Positions 20,858-34,677 of a stretch of 64,000 nt of DNA are shown here, piece by piece. Position numbers and translations under genes: made by a program. Within the stretch, counting starts at the first letter, position 1. Each line of letters starts with the position of its first letter. Origin of the DNA: Agaricus subrufescens (lineage: Eukaryota; Basidiomycota; Agaricomycetes; Agaricales; Agaricaceae); the NCBI GenBank assembly GCA_029945375.1, contig CM057067.1:62001-126000 (forward strand), read 5' to 3'. The notes under the pieces are model-generated. The model did not search any database and was not told the origin of the DNA. It was given only the letters and a program-made list of their open reading frames with translations.

Positions 20858-23800
20858 TCACTTAAAGGCTTTGCGCACCGTCCCGGTAACTCTAGATATC
20901 CATCTGTGAGACTGTACTCGAAGAAGATACGTAAATAGGTAGGCCAATACTATCTAAATGTACACCTCAGTTATTTTTCTAAGCATGACCTAAGAAAACC
21001 AAAACTCACGTTGAACACGATATAACACCAAAATATTCCAAAATCCCGCCAATGATATTCGTAGTGTATGTTAAACATAGTTGCCATCCACTCATCCGTA
21101 GTGCGAGCAGAGCAGAAGAGGCAAGAACTAGCGGCGTTCGGATTCGTAATGTATCCCCCAGAGCGGCTAATGTATTCTTGGAAGAATGTCCCACAGGTTT
21201 GTCCCTGAGGAGGATCAACAGACACCAACTCTGTAGACGAGCAATTAATTTCCATATGACCAATGGCTGAAACAAAAACAGTTATTTTCACGCTAGGCTT
21301 GATGTCAATATACGTACCTTGCCCAAGTAATGCAGAGATGAGGTATGTATACGGAGAAAGATGGTACATCCACCTCCACCAGCCGAGTTCACGATAAGGT
21401 TGTAGTACACCATTACTGTGTCGTGTATCAGTGAGCGCAGGAATTAGAACGGGTTTGGCGCAACGCACAATGTTAGGACGAATGTAAACAAGAATGAGTA
21501 AAGTAAGCCTGCGATTTCGGCAGTCGGACACCCTGAAGCAACAGCTGCGGCGAGTGCCGTCCAGAACAGGGGGAACTGGACGCCGTAAACGAAGTACGTG
21601 AAGGCAGCACGAGAGGTTGCGAAGCCGACTGTCCAGTACCAACAGACGAAGAACAATGATGCACCAATTATATTCCAGGGAATCTCGCAGAGCAGTTGGG
21701 CGGTGGTCAGAGCGGACCAGTGGTACATCCTGCTCGGCCTTTCGCGAATTTCATAGATATCGCGCGTCTAAGAGGTAATCAACTTTCATCCTCAAAGAGA
21801 AGGCGAGACGACACTTACTTCTATGTATGGCACATGTACTTGTCCACCAAGGGGAGCACTCTGCATGTCGTGATTCGTGAGCCAAAAGCCTGTCACTGAA
21901 CATGAATTTAAAACGCACCAGCACAGTCGCCATGAAAATCGACTGGTTGATAGTTAGCGAAAAGATCGACATGACACAAACCACCCGACTCACGAAAAGC
22001 TTATTCTGGCTATCTTGAATCGAATCTCCGGTCTTAAAAAATGTGAAACCAATAAAGAGGCCACCGATGATGTTCAGCATAAGTTTGGAAAGGAGGTATG
22101 ATGGGTTTCTCCAATAACTGGCGTATTGCCGTCTCGTAAGAATTTGCGTCTGATACATCCAAGGAGTCGCATATGATCCACGTAACGATCTTTGGATGGG
22201 AGGATGTTTCCCCCCCTCTGTGTCTATACGATTGAGATCCTCTCCAAGTTGCTCGCGTTCAGGCGAACTAAGCCACGTGTCGTGCCAGTTACGCTCAGCG
22301 ACGGCAGTAGCTCCCGCTCCGATAACATCCAGAACATACTCAGCACTGGAGAATTGTTGAGCGTCGAATGACCGGAGTGTGTCAGAGGCACGTACGGATT
22401 TTCTCCAAGATTACAGGGCCGACCACCTTGACCCTCAAAATACTTGATTACTGTAGCGGCATCTTCGCCAATTTCACCAAAGTATACTGTCTGGCCGCCT
22501 TTGCGTAGGAGTAGAAGCCGGTCGAAAACCTAACGCAATATCAGGTTGAGCAAATCAAGAACAGATACGAAGAAATCGCACGCTGAATAGTTCTGCGGAA
22601 GGCTGAAGAAACTTATCAGCAAAACAGACTACGCCAAATGTGAGGCAATACCTGATGAATACTTTAGAAGCGACATTAGTGCATCGTTTTCAGAGAAAAC
22701 AGAGTAACGTACGTGCATAGGATAGCTTGTCCGCTATCTGCCAGTTCCCTCAAAAAGGATACAATGGCCCAGGCACTCTGGGAGTCTAATCCAGAAGTCG
22801 GCTCATCTAAAAAAAGCAATAAACTGGGCTACGGGTTTCGTCAATATTTATCTGAACAGAGACAGATAGTGTCGTACTTTGGCAGCAAGCTCAACCCCTA
22901 TCGTCGTTCTCTTCCTCTGTTCTACATCCAAAGAGCCCACTGCAGCATCCGCGAATTGACGAAGACCACACATGTCTAATACTCGATCAGCACTATGTAG
23001 GAAAGATGTGTGAGAATAAACCAATTATCGGAACGTAGAATAATAATCTCACTAAGCATCCTTTTCTGAGATAGGCACGGTTGAAGGCTGCCTCAATCTC
23101 GCAGAGAACCTTAACGCTTCTCTGACGCTACTCGTCGGCTCGTGAGTGTCCATCTGTTGACAATATCCTGTCTGAGCCTGAAAATCTGACGGAAGTGGGT
23201 GTCCATTGAATAGCCGATACCCAGTGACACCGCGAGTGTCAACACGTTCAGCGAGAACGTTCAGCAATGTGGTCTGAGGTTAAGAAAGAAATTGAGAATA
23301 AAACCAATTTCAGGTTTAGAACGACAATCACTCACTTTACCAGCTCCAGATTCTCCCATCAACGCGGTCAGTTTTCCTGGACTCACAAACCCAGAAACAT
23401 TGTCTAATAACTTCCGCCCCCCTCCACCACCGGCAGAAATGACATAGTTCAAATCTTTCCATGAGAAAGTGTTCCTCATTGGTGGTGGATCCTTCAACAG
23501 AGATTCTTGCGGATCTCCTCCCTCCGACGATACCATAGTTCCCTCGTTTTCTGGGGCCTTTTCGCGAACTGTATCGCTCTTCTCCTGCTGAGGTGAAGCC
23601 ATTCTCTTTTCTAAATCGGGTGTAGCACCATTCGTAGGAGTATGTGTATCTTTATCTTTTGATCCATGGACGTATTGTACCACCGCAGCCGATCCGGAAG
23701 CACGGGTGTTGTATTCCGTGAAGACAAGGAGACACGTCACAAAAAATATACCCCACGCGCACAAAATAACATAATTCTATATCAATGAAATGAATCACCC

Positions 23801-26624
23801 AACACGTCGTCACAGGAATGTAGATCACTTACCCGCCAAATATGACCAAATGAATAATTAAATGATTCGTTAACATATCGAGCACCGTTAACGGTAGATT
23901 GTCCCGCTTCAGCACCAACGATAGGGCAAACTTGGTTGGCGAGTGAAACACCTTCATAGCCGGGACCTGAAGGTACGAGGGTTGAACATTCTCCGTTCAA
24001 GGTATGAAATTCATTGGCCATGAGCGAGCTGAATCCGTAATACACGGGCTACAACGAAGGTAGGCCCCTAGATTAATGATAGACGAGAAAAATGGAACTG
24101 ACGTTGATCCAAACAATCCATTTCAAAGCGCCGATCATTTGTGGTTGAGGGATTTGGAAACCTGTATAGAGCGATAGTGCCAGGATAACGACTCCGGCAA
24201 CAGCCTGTGCGGGAGCAGGACCCGGGAATGCGGCTGCTAGAGCTCGAAAGAAGGCTTTCATCGTGAGACAGATCGTCACAAGGAACACATAGTATGTGCT
24301 GTAACACAAAGCCGCAATCAGTACAAGCGGTCTCATCAAGCGTTTCGGAGGACTGACAAGAATTGCCAAGCACTGGTTTGCAATCCCGATACAAAATAGA
24401 TGATGATGGCGAACAGAGTGATGGTTATTATAGTGAAAGGAACGTCGACGAGCGTCATCGCCAGTGCTTCGACCATAGGGTGATACATTGCTGCTAAGTT
24501 ATGACGAAGGACGATTGGGCGCAGTGCGAACAACGAGGGAATTTCTGCCATGGTGAAAAGACTTGGTGCAAAACACGAGCTAAGTTCAAATGGTTGGTTA
24601 CCAATTAAGGGATCAAAACGAGAAGAACGTACAAGAATAGAACACTACCACGAGAAAAGTAGCCTCTGGTGGCCTCCGTCATGCGGACAAAAGTCGTCCC
24701 TATGATTACACCCTGTATAACGAAAACTCTATCGTATGCGTCAGTGGCATTCAAGAACAACATAGTAGAAATACTGACGATGTCGTTAAGACTTGCGACA
24801 AGTAATTTCCTTTCAACATCTGTATTCGACGCAACATTGTGATCCGCACTTGCATGGGTATTGAAATGAGGTATGGACTCTATGGTTTTGGTTCTTTACA
24901 TTAACGTTGCCTTCGCAGTGAAGGCGTTAAAAAATACCTTGGTTCTGGTATGTCTCGCATGTTCCGCCTTCGAACTCTCTCTATATCGTGTCACCAGCTC
25001 CTCTTTATCTACGTACGCCTTTCTGTATTCATCCATATCCTCTAAATTTTGCTGTCGGATCTCGCTGTCTTGGTAATACTCAGCAAACTCCTCCGCCGTT
25101 CTCGGTATAGGAAATCGTCTTTCTTCACGAATACTCTCCTGGCTACTCCCAAAATTCCTTTCAGTCCTAGCCTCCGGGTCGGTTACACCGACGAGAAAAT
25201 CTGGCGTTGTTTGCCGATTTGCAGGTTCGTATCCCATATCGATGAAATACTGCCTTGCTTCCGAGGCTGGTCCAAAATATGCCATACGACCTTCGTATAT
25301 GACGCATACTTTGTCAAACATGTTGTAAATTGATTCGCCAGCCTGGTATATTGATACAATAGTTGATATCCGAACGAGATCGGTTGCGATGCGAAGAGCG
25401 CGAACGTACTCGAGAGCCGTCGATGCGTCGAGACCTCTTGTTGAACTAAGTATCACGAATGATTAACATACACGTAGCTGAGGTAAACATGTAGAGAGGT
25501 GACGTACTTGTCCCAAGAAGTGATTAAACTTCTCGTAGCGAGAGTTTCGCTTATGCTAACCCTTTTCTTTTCGCCACCACTTACACCCCTAATCGCGGCA
25601 TCTCCTACAAGGGTCTTCTTTACGTGTTTGAGTCCGAATATTGTTAAATAAACATCAGTGATGAGCCTTGTGTACTCTTTTCTGGTCATATCTTGGATTC
25701 TTGGCTGAGGAGCACGAGTTTTTGCAGCAAAGCGGACGGTTTCATCTACAGTAAGAGTAGGGAAAAGGATGTCGTCTTCAGGACAATATTGAACGTCTCC
25801 TCGGAAACGTTTATGGATTTCAGCGGGAGAGAATGAATCGTAGTGAACTTGACCGGTAACATCATGGTATTCGGAACGATGATTGGCGATGATTTTGAGA
25901 AAAGTTGTACATCCTGATCCTGGGCGACCAAGGACGACTATAAAGAAGAGATTGAGGGGTAAGAAAAAGTTAAGAGGGGATAAGACTTACGAAGCATCTC
26001 GCCCGGCCGAACAACCCCTTCGAAGTTGGAGAGGATACTACGCAAATGCGGGTGCCTGATGGATTGTATGCCGCGAATTATGTTCAGCGGGTTGAAGATA
26101 GAACCCAGAGTCGTTTGGCGACTCTCCGAGGCGCCAAGGCCGGTTACACCAAGACCCTGAAAGAGAACGCCGAGCTGGCGTGTCTTTATCTCCGCTTCCT
26201 CTTTCCTGATAGTACGTTTAAACAAGAAACGAGACAGCATAGAGCAGGGCACTTACTTTCTCACATATGTGCGAATGGCTTTCTCAAAATCAAAATGATC
26301 TCCTACTTGTAATGCCTCATCGGACGCTACATCTTCTCGCTCCTGCTCTTCTTTAGAATGCAAAGCCACACCTTTAGGTCCATGACTTAAGGATTTTGAT
26401 AGTTGACGAACGCCCCCAGGGTCAAAGTAGTCTATATCGACGTGGCTCCGCGCCCTGCACAGAGTACCTAAGCGGTCTTCGTCGTCTTCACCCGTTGAGA
26501 CTTGTTCATGGCGAGGTGGTACGCCTACCAAAGGAGACCCCTTGTGTCTGGTTGTAGTAGGTGAAGAGCTGGAGGGCTGGTCATCCGGTCTGGGTTGAGA
26601 TGGGCCCGCATCATTATTAGGCAT
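20858..26624 (-). CDS. Pleiotropic drug resistance ABC transporter (ABCG/PDR, full length)
   Basis: A plasma-membrane ATP-driven exporter with the order NBD1-TMD1-NBD2-TMD2 and many short introns. The start is the ATG at 26624. The N-terminal ~120 residues are hydrophilic. NBD1 has the PDR-type degenerate Walker [10 protein letters not shown] (25890-25935; Cys replaces Lys), [14 protein letters not shown], signature [11 protein letters not shown] and [13 protein letters not shown]1 covers about 24551-23782. NBD2 has the intact Walker A GESGAGK (exon junction near 23340), [21 protein letters not shown], a degenerate signature [16 protein letters not shown] and [20 protein letters not shown]2 covers about 22158-20858. 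The last exon, found by its phase, starts about 20955 and ends VRKAFK. The family is usually 1,400-1,550 aa and this fits. Substrates cannot be predicted. Confidence 0.93.
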
Positions 26625-27077
26625 CTTGCAAAAAGAAACGTTGGTGTTCGAGTTCTAGCCCATAGTCGAAACCAGCGGGGCTCAAGAGCTGTGAAACAGT
26701 CCATTTCTCAACGAGAGGAGAATGATAGTAAGAACACACACGAATCCATCTGCGCCCATATTACCAAACCCGGAGCGGCCCGGCTCCAAAGTCAGCCGAG
26801 CCCCGGCTGCGGCGGCCCGCACACAGGGTTGGCACCGACAAAGATGGCGGGGCTCGAGCCATCGCTTCGGTCCATTCTTCCCTCTCCCGGTCCATGTGTT
26901 GGATTATCTGTGCGTATTGCGTATACGGACGTGTGTTGTAATCTAACTTTAATCTCGCAGAACTCATTGTCTACACGAAACAACTTCCTTTGACTACTTA
27001 TAGCAGGTTCAACGCTTGGAGCGTTCTAATTCCTTGCCCACCGCTGCCGTTTAAAGTATTGTCTATCAACTGTCATC
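26625..27077. other. Divergent promoter region (ABC transporter / glycerol-3-phosphate dehydrogenase)
   Basis: 453 bp between two start codons that face away from each other. A GC-rich patch lies at about 26775-26870. I recognise no gene; the short frames here look accidental. Confidence 0.55.
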
Positions 27078-29733
27078 ATGGCTGTCATTCGGCGGCTGTT
27101 TTCTCGCCGTGCTTTAGCCTACGCAACAGGCAGCACAGCCCTCGCAACTGGAGGGTTCTACTGGTACCTCAACTCAGGTCCGGCATACCCCTCGAGTACG
27201 AAGCAAACGCGACGTCCACCACCACCATGGACACCACCTTCTCGTGCGGAAATGCTAGCAGAGTTACGTAAATCCGGTGAACGAGCTGGGGAAGAATTCG
27301 ATTTGTTGGTCGTTGGTGGTGGTGCTACTGGTGCTGGCGTCGCTGTCGATGCTGCTAGCAGAGGATTGAAGGTCGCTTTAGTGGAGCGTGATGACTTTGG
27401 TTCTGGTGAGTTTCTGGATATTCAGCCGGCAATTGTTTCAAACCATAATAAACCTTTATTTCAAGGCACGTCGTCAAAATCGACAAAACTCGTTCATGGA
27501 GGTGTTCGGTACCTTCAAAAAGCCGTATTCGAGCTGGACTACGATCAATATAAACTCGTTCGCGAGGCACTACATGAACGTCGGATATTCCTCGAAACGG
27601 CCCCCTACTTATCCAACATGCTGCCAATCATGTTACCTATATACAAGTATTGGCAAGTTCCTTACTACTTGGCTGGATGCAAGTTGTACGATATTCTAGC
27701 GGGCAAAGAAAATATGGAGACTTCGTATGTTATGAGCAAAGGCAAGGCATTGGAGACATTTCCTATGCTCAAGAGCGATGGTCTGGTTGGCGCGGTCGTA
27801 TACTACGATGGTATACACTTCCCTTTTTCGTAAAGCGAGGACAGAAAACTGATGTGAACATGAATAGGTCAACACAACGACTCCCGAATGAACATTGCCT
27901 TAATCATGAGCGCAGTCAAACATGGTGCAAAGGTAGCCAATTATTGCGAGGTTACCGATCTACACAAAAACGAATCTGGTAAAATAGTAGGGGCGAGCGT
28001 TCGTGACAATTTGACTGGCAAAGCCTTGAATGTTCGCGCCAAGGTACGCGTTTTACCTTCAGCCTGCCTCCTCAAACCCTCAACCTTCATATCAGGGTGT
28101 TATCAATGCCACAGGCCCATTCACTGATACCTTGCTAACTCTCGATAATCCCTCTCAAGCACCCATCGTCCAACCGTCCTCCGGTATTCACATAACCCTA
28201 CCCAATTACTACTCCCCCCGCAAAATGGGATTACTCGATCCCTCTACCTCTGATGGTCGTGTCATATTCTTCTTACCATGGCAAGGCAACACTATAGCCG
28301 GTACAACAGACTCTCCCGCTAGAGTCACTCGAGACCCTAAAGCAAATGAAGAAGACATACGCTGGGTCCTAGACGAAGTTCGATCATATCTCTCCCCTGA
28401 TATCAAAGTTCGTCGCGGAGACGTGTTGAGTGCTTGGAGTGGTCTACGACCATTAGTCAAAAACCCTGGTGCGAGTAGCACTGAGGGACTTGTCAGAAAT
28501 CATATTATATATGTTTCTGAGAGTGGGCTGTTGACTATCGCTGGAGGGAAATGGACTACGTATCGAGCTATGGCCGAGGAAACTGTTGATAGGGCTGTTA
28601 CGGAGTTTGGGTTGGAGGGTAAAGTTAAAAGTGGATGTGTAACGGATAAATTGAGGTTGGTTGGGAGTGATGGATGGAGTAGGAATATGTTTATTGGTTT
28701 GATTCAAACTGTGAGTGTTCGTCAATTGTTATCTTTTCACATTTATTAATCGATCATGTTTTTGTCAGTATGGTCTTGATACAGACGTAGCCCGACATTT
28801 GTCTGACAATTATGGTGATCGTGCATGGACAGTTTGTGGACTTGCTGAACCTACTGGTGAAACTTGGCCTCTGCACGGAACACGTATCGCTACGCAATAC
28901 CCATGTAAGTGTCTTACCGACTAATACTTATTTCATCACTCTGAACAAATTTAATGAAATTAGTCATCGATGCAGAAGTACGCTATGCTATCAAACACGA
29001 ATACGCTATCACAGCCATTGACGTTCTCTCCCGACGTACCCGTCTCTCATTCCTAAACGCTCGAGCAGCTCTTGATGCTCTTCCGCATGTCATCGACATC
29101 ATGACTGAAGAACTCAAGTGGTCAAGATCGGAAAGAAATAGACAAATCAAGAACACTGTCACTTTTTTGATTGAGACTATGGGTTTGGATGAAGGTTATG
29201 TTGGGGGTCATGCAGGAGGATATGTCAACAAGATTAAAGAAAAAGTTAGACCTGTCGGAGTACTCGAGAGGGCGGAGAGAGGAGTTTGGTGGTTGAGGAA
29301 GAGTCTTGTTGGATTAGTCGGTCTGACGACTTTGGTTGCGGGGAATAATGCCGGTATCAGTATCGCTCCTTTGGCAGGGGGAGGTGAAAAACTACGAACA
29401 CTTGGCAGAGCGCGATTTGAAGCTGGGGAAGTTGGCATCCTACAATCAGTTTTCGACAACAATGCGATGGGAGAGGAGAACAAGTCGAGAATATTAACGT
29501 CGGCAATTTTAGATGTTGTGAAACAGGTGTCGGGATATGAGACTATTTCTCCGAAAGAACTTAACTATGTGCTTGATGAAGCTGGGTTCAAGGGACGGGA
29601 GGCGTTGGATTGGGAGGAATTTTTGGAGGTTTGTGGGGGATTGAGAGAGGTTAGTTTCTCGCCTGCGGTGGTTAATAGGCGAAAGAAGAGTAGAAGAGTC
29701 ATACCTGTCGAAAAGAGTGGTGGCGGTGTATAA
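27078..29733 (+). CDS. gut2: FAD-dependent glycerol-3-phosphate dehydrogenase, mitochondrial
   Basis: Oxidises glycerol-3-phosphate to dihydroxyacetone phosphate and passes electrons to ubiquinone on the outer face of the inner mitochondrial membrane. It serves glycerol use and the glycerol-phosphate shuttle. 789 aa from six exons (phase-checked): 27078-27405, 27466-27810, 27868-28043, 28096-28710, 28769-28904, 28964-29733. The N-terminus (MAVIRRLFSRRALAYATG) is basic and amphipathic with a hydrophobic segment, as in a mitochondrial presequence and anchor. The FAD-binding VVGGGATGAG is at 78-87. GTSSKSTKLVHGGVRYL, WQGNTIAGTTDSP, SAWSGLRPLV and GGKWTTYRAMAEETVDRA are family hallmarks. The C-terminal ~100 residues form a helical, EF-hand-like region (LDEAGFKGREALDWEEFLEV), as in the calcium-sensing mitochondrial enzymes. 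Confidence 0.96.
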
Positions 29734-29919
29734 ATTCTGAGGTATTATTACAACATATGATTTGACTGATAAATAGTGACAAGCGGAAATTACAGAATAA
29801 ATTACGTTGTTACACTTGACAAATAGGAAGCTAGAATAAATCGAACCAAACGGGAGCGATCAGTAAGAGGGGAGAGTGAACGAAGTGGATCGGGAAAGAG
29901 AAAAATAGACTCCATGAAT

Positions 29920-31153
29920 TCAAGTTGAGGTGGCGACCATGGAAAATTTTAGATTCTTCTCGGCTTTTCTACCAGTACCGGGACCAAGTCGATCTCCGAC
30001 GGCATCTTGCGTAAATCGCAGGGCTCCTCTAGTTGGTCTTGTCGTTGCATCGTCATGAAGATTCCCACTCGATTTACTCGGGTGGAGCGTGTTCTGTTCT
30101 TGGCGAGCATTTCGCAAGGGAGGACGATAAGCGGAAGGTCCTGAGACGGATTTGGTGGATATTTTTGATTTAGTTCTCTGGGAATGATGAGTAAGGTTGT
30201 GGGTTGATTGTGGGAGGTGGGAGAACTTACACTGAACCATCCCGTCAATGAAGGTCTCTGTTGTTCGAAAGACGACCAGCGCCAGTGTGAGGACGAGGGA
30301 TCATCGTCCTTGTCATCATAAAAAGTGATCCCGCGTGGGACGTTAAGCGGGCATCCCAAGCTTTTATACGCTGTTATGGTAGGGGAGTGGGGTGGCCAAG
30401 GTGATGTAGGACTCCGAGGAGGACGACTACGGAACCGGAAAACACTGGGAAGAGTTAATTTGAATTTGAAGGAGAATTTAGATTTGGCTTCGGGTGGGTA
30501 ATTCATATGCCTGAAATCTTGGGTGTCATAGACACCAGGGTGATAGGCAAAGGGGTCATAAGGTGCATGAGTTTTAGATGGGGTGTACTTGACGGCGGGA
30601 AGGGCATTATGATCATGTGAATTATTGGAAGTGGTACGACTTGGTAATGAGGACGCTTTGCTGAATGGGGAGAAATTCGACGATGTTCCTGTCGTCGTCG
30701 TCGATATCTAGCAGTTTCACGAACAATCCAGAGTAAGATGACTCATGAGCGCTAAGCAGTAAAATCGTTCGGAACGTCATACCGAGGTCATGCCCGGCCT
30801 CATGGCTCTCGCTGCATAGCGTTTTCTCCCCGGTAGCCCGACGTGGCTGCGGTCAAAATCTCCCTGGTCATCAAAACTCCGAGGGTTGGCCTCCGGCCTT
30901 TGGGAGTGAAGAGGGCTGTAGGGCTCATATCGCGACGGTTCAGCCTGTAAGAATCCAGTTCGGCTCGGTGGGAACGGCAAGAGAGAAGCGGAACTGCGCA
31001 CCGATGGTTGAGTACTATTATTTACGTTCCAATGTCTGCTGCCCGACGGGGACTCGTACTGGGATGATTATCAGCCAGGGCCGCGAGGGTGCGATGACGG
31101 CGTACCTCGTTGGCATAGATGTAGCCGGCGGCGTTGCTGTACGGATGGCTCAT
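29920..31153 (-). CDS. Unrecognised low-complexity protein
   Basis: Four exons join into a phase-checked frame of 352 aa: 31153-31106, 31058-30783, 30707-30231, 30177-29920. It is rich in Ser, Pro, Arg and Asp, with no membrane segment and no domain I recognise. Local features are a Tyr/Asp-containing stretch (HAPYDPFAYHPGVYDT), a basic Phe-rich segment (KFSFKFKLTLPSVFRFRSR) and the acidic patch DDKDDD, so it is probably disordered. The upstream in-frame ATG at 31261 would add 36 residues; I prefer 31153 because the divergent deubiquitinase gene starts at 31300. The consistent splice phases argue that it is a real gene. It is convergent with the glycerol-3-phosphate dehydrogenase gene. Confidence 0.6.
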
Positions 31154-31299
31154 GACGGTAGCGAAGGGGGAATGTGGCGTGGTGACCAGTGATGTGGTGA
31201 AGACTCGGCGGAGGACTATATAGTGCATGGGAAGGAGCGCTATTAATAGCACCGTGATCAAGGCTGTGCGCCTGCAAAGTTCGGTTTCAGCCTTCTACC
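31154..31299. promoter_or_regulatory. Short divergent promoter
   Basis: Only 146 bp separate the start of the unrecognised gene (31153) from that of the AMSH-type deubiquitinase (31300), so both promoters must share this segment. A TATATAG string lies at about 31216-31222, roughly 80 bp before the deubiquitinase start. Confidence 0.5.
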
Positions 31300-34031
31300 A
31301 TGAGCTCTGGTCGCCCGACGCTGCTCCCCGCCGCCCCCGCCCAGCGCCCCCGGCAGCGCTCGCGGCGCCCCGCCTCGATCACCGAGCTCAAGCAGCAGGC
31401 CCTCGCTGTCGAGCTCGACCTCTCCCAGGAGTTCAAAAAATGCCTAAAAGAGACGGAAATGTGGCGCAACAAGGGCAGAGATTGCCTGGAAAAGGGCGAC
31501 CTCGAGCAGGCCTTTATGCTCTTTGCCCGATCCGCCACCATGGCTCTCGACACCCTCCCCCTTCACCCCCAATACCTGACTAACTTAAAGGAGCATCAAC
31601 GCCAAAATCTCTCCTGGGTAAGCAGCCTTGCTTTCGCTATGCCTTGTTCGTCCTAACCACCCGAGTTTAGCATGGCCAGGAAATCCTTGACCAAATGGGC
31701 GAGATCAAGCCCATCCTTGTGCACCGATTCAGCGAATGGCGAACTGCCCACCCCAACGAGCCCCTTACGCCCGTCGACCGTCTCGACCACGAACCTCCGG
31801 AGGAATCGGATCGGAATTGGAGTCAGCGAGAGAGAGCGAAAGTCGAAGAAGCGGCTCAACTGAGGCGTCAGCAAGAAGACACGCAACGACATGCGGATGA
31901 GCTACGTTCACTGCAACGTACTTCGTCATCTCGTAATCAACTTGATCGGCGGAAGGACAACGCTCTTAACTCTGCCCGGCAAGCGGCCAGTACAGCAAAA
32001 TACAATCCTCCTGACGCAGATTACTCCTCTCGTCCACCAAACGCCAATGGCTCGCACGGGTCCCAAAGCACGATCGTCGTCATGCCGGAACCATCGGGAA
32101 ACCGCGATAGAGACGAGAGGAGAAGAATGGAACAAGAGGGTATCAAAAGGAGGCAACAGGAAGCAGAAGTAGAAGCCCAGCAGATTCGTCAAGTGATCGC
32201 AGTTAACAACTCTCTTCCCCATGGGCCGCAGTACCAACAGCAACCGGAAAGCCACTCACTCTCGAACCATTCCTCTGCCAGCTCCTTCGCTACCAGTGCA
32301 TCGTCACAGTCTTCTATATTCGCCCAGACTCAACCATCGTCCCTTGCAACGACCCCTGCTTCTTCATTCCAGCATACCCAATCTCACCCATCACAACCGC
32401 CACCACCTACGATCAACCCTCCCGCAGCAGCAGCTCCACCGACTACCCCTGTTCGGGTGCCTACGCAGGCCGATCTACATTATCCTCAGACGCCGAATAC
32501 GCAACCACGAAAGGGCCCGGTAGAGCCAGATATCTCGGTTTTATTCCCTGGCTTAAGTCCTGTTGACGTTAATAGAACTCCCACAAGGGCTACTTTACGC
32601 GGGTGAGTTGACAAATTCGGTAAAAATGTAGCGAGCACCTCACTAACAAATTACATTACCGATCTCGACTTTCCTATTTTCGAACCGCTTGCCACTATCA
32701 TGCCGTGGAATGATGTCCGTCCGCTTCGTTCGTTGATTTTCTTCACATTCGGTTCCCCCGACGCCGGTATCGTTGAGTGGATGGCAACGTTACTAGATAC
32801 GCGCCTCCTTCGACGACAACGTCTCCGCCTCCACGGAACTCCGTGACAACGTTCCCATCGCTCATGTCACCACATCAACAAAGACAAGGTTACCACCCCT
32901 CAGATGACTCAATGTTCTTTGCTGATATGAACCGACTCTCACTCAATGAAGGCCGATATCCAAGCATTGCAAACGTATTCGGCGGTAGTAACACTTCCTG
33001 GGCACCTGAAGCAAACAAATCCGCAGCTGCGGCCGCCGCGGCTCAATTCAGTCAGCAAATGATGGACGGGGGAGCAAGATTGCGGACACGTAGTGGATCC
33101 AATAGCTATAATACAGCTGCTCCCCTTCCTGCTGGGGCTCAACCACCACAGTCAGCCCCCCTACAACAGCCTCAGAAGTATATGCCAATGCCGAGGCCAC
33201 CACTTTCCGCAATTGCCGCTGCTGGAAAGATCCCCATCCTAGGGCCGAAGTTATCATCAGCCGCTGGTAAATTCGCGCACGATCGCAAACTCAAAACGAC
33301 TGTTTTGCCGCGTGAAACCCTTCCCAGATTTTTGGCCATTGCGAAATTGAATACGTCGTTGAACAGGGAGACTTGTGGATTACTTTTGGGGAAGGAGGTG
33401 AAACCTGGAGAAGGATCTCCACCTCGCGATCGGCACCGTTCTTCGAGCAAGAGTGAATACGTTGTGACTACGCTTCTGATCCCCAAGCAACATGGAACGA
33501 GTGATATGTGTACGATGGATGGTGAAGAGTTGGTGTTAAACTTTACCGAAGAAAGAAGTTTGATCACATTAGGATGGGTACGTTTGGGTTTCCTTTTTCA
33601 TAATCCGCCTCATGTCTGATTGTGTATGCAGATTCATACCCACCCTTCACAATCGTGTTTCATGTCCTCTGTCGATCTACATACCCATTCTGGTTTCCAG
33701 AAGATGTTACCTGAGTCGATAGCAGTCGTCTGCGCACCAAAATCTAATCCGAAGTACGTACACTCCGCAGTGCTTTTTTCGCGTCATCTCTGACACGTTC
33801 TTGCAGTTTCGGTATATTCAGATTGACAGACCCTCCAGGCTTACCAACGATCCTTAATTGTCAAGAAAAAGATGCATTCCACCCTCACCCTGATTTACCT
33901 ATATATACCGTACGTCCCTTTCCTAACGTCTCATCATTCCTCGGTTCCTTAATTGGTTATTTTCGTAGGACGCTGATAAGGGACACGTACAGATGAGAGA
34001 CGCGCCCCTCGAAATAATTGATCTGCGTTGA
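31300..34031 (+). CDS. AMSH/STAMBP-type JAMM deubiquitinase
   Basis: A zinc-dependent ubiquitin isopeptidase of the AMSH family, expected to trim Lys63-linked chains on endosomal cargo with ESCRT. 772 aa from six exons (phase-checked): 31300-31617, 31671-32602, 32797-33577, 33632-33753, 33807-33909, 33969-34031. An N-terminal helical USP8-dimer/MIT-like region occupies residues ~25-130 ([18 protein letters not shown], then [21 protein letters not shown]). A charged coiled coil and a long Ser/Gln/Pro/Ala-rich linker follow (~190-540). The JAMM domain begins near 580, with TCGLLLGKE, a glutamate in MDGEE, and the zinc motif [14 protein letters not shown] at ~679-692. It ends with the AMSH-typical AP-EIIDLR. 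All metal ligands are present. A diverged copy of its N-terminal segment is fused to the kinase gene at 37166-39537. Confidence 0.95.
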
Positions 34032-34677
34032 TCCAATCAACAACCCCACATCCTTAACATCAATTTTAATTCTTTTTTTAATTCTTTTCCCATTTGGAAT
34101 AAACACCGGGTACCGCAACTTTCTTCCCCTTTTGTTGTACAATATTAAATCAACCCACCTGTGTACTCGCACACACTGCCCACTCAACCCGCATTTCTGG
34201 TCTTTTTTTTCATGCATGAAAATGTTGTGTTACGCCTTCCCAATTGTCTATGCTGATTTTCGCATCTCTGTTTTGGACTCGAAGGATCTCTCTTTTTTTT
34301 GTTATCGCAATCCGGATTTCATAATAATGTATTTACTCTCCCTTGTATCAATATGCATGCGCCTCTTATACCCGCCGAGTACTTTGCATTTCATCTGGGT
34401 AGCGGAAATTAAAGAAGTGGATGTTGTCATTCAACTGGAACTTCCTTCTAGAATGCTCAGTTTCAAGGGGTTGTGGTGGGTCACGGATAATGGTCGTCTT
34501 GCAAGAATGAATTTGCGCCGGCTCTTTTTTTTATTTATTTAATTTTTGTGTAGCGGTTTATTATTAGATTTTGCCTAATTCACCGGAACATACAGCTTTC
34601 CTCAAACAGCTTAGTAGGCGCTAATTTCAGTGTCATGTGTTGCTAGGCTGAGCACCTGGGCTTGTCTCGAAACTGTG
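34032..34677. other. Spacer upstream of kinase A
   Basis: 646 bp rich in T tracts. The first part is probably the 3' UTR of the deubiquitinase and the last part the promoter of kinase A. A frame at 34018-34542 exists but its composition looks random, so I do not call it. Confidence 0.5.

Noticed and set aside
34018..34542. 174-codon frame after the deubiquitinase
   Set aside because: T-rich, hydrophobic, overlaps the 3' UTR and matches nothing recognisable.
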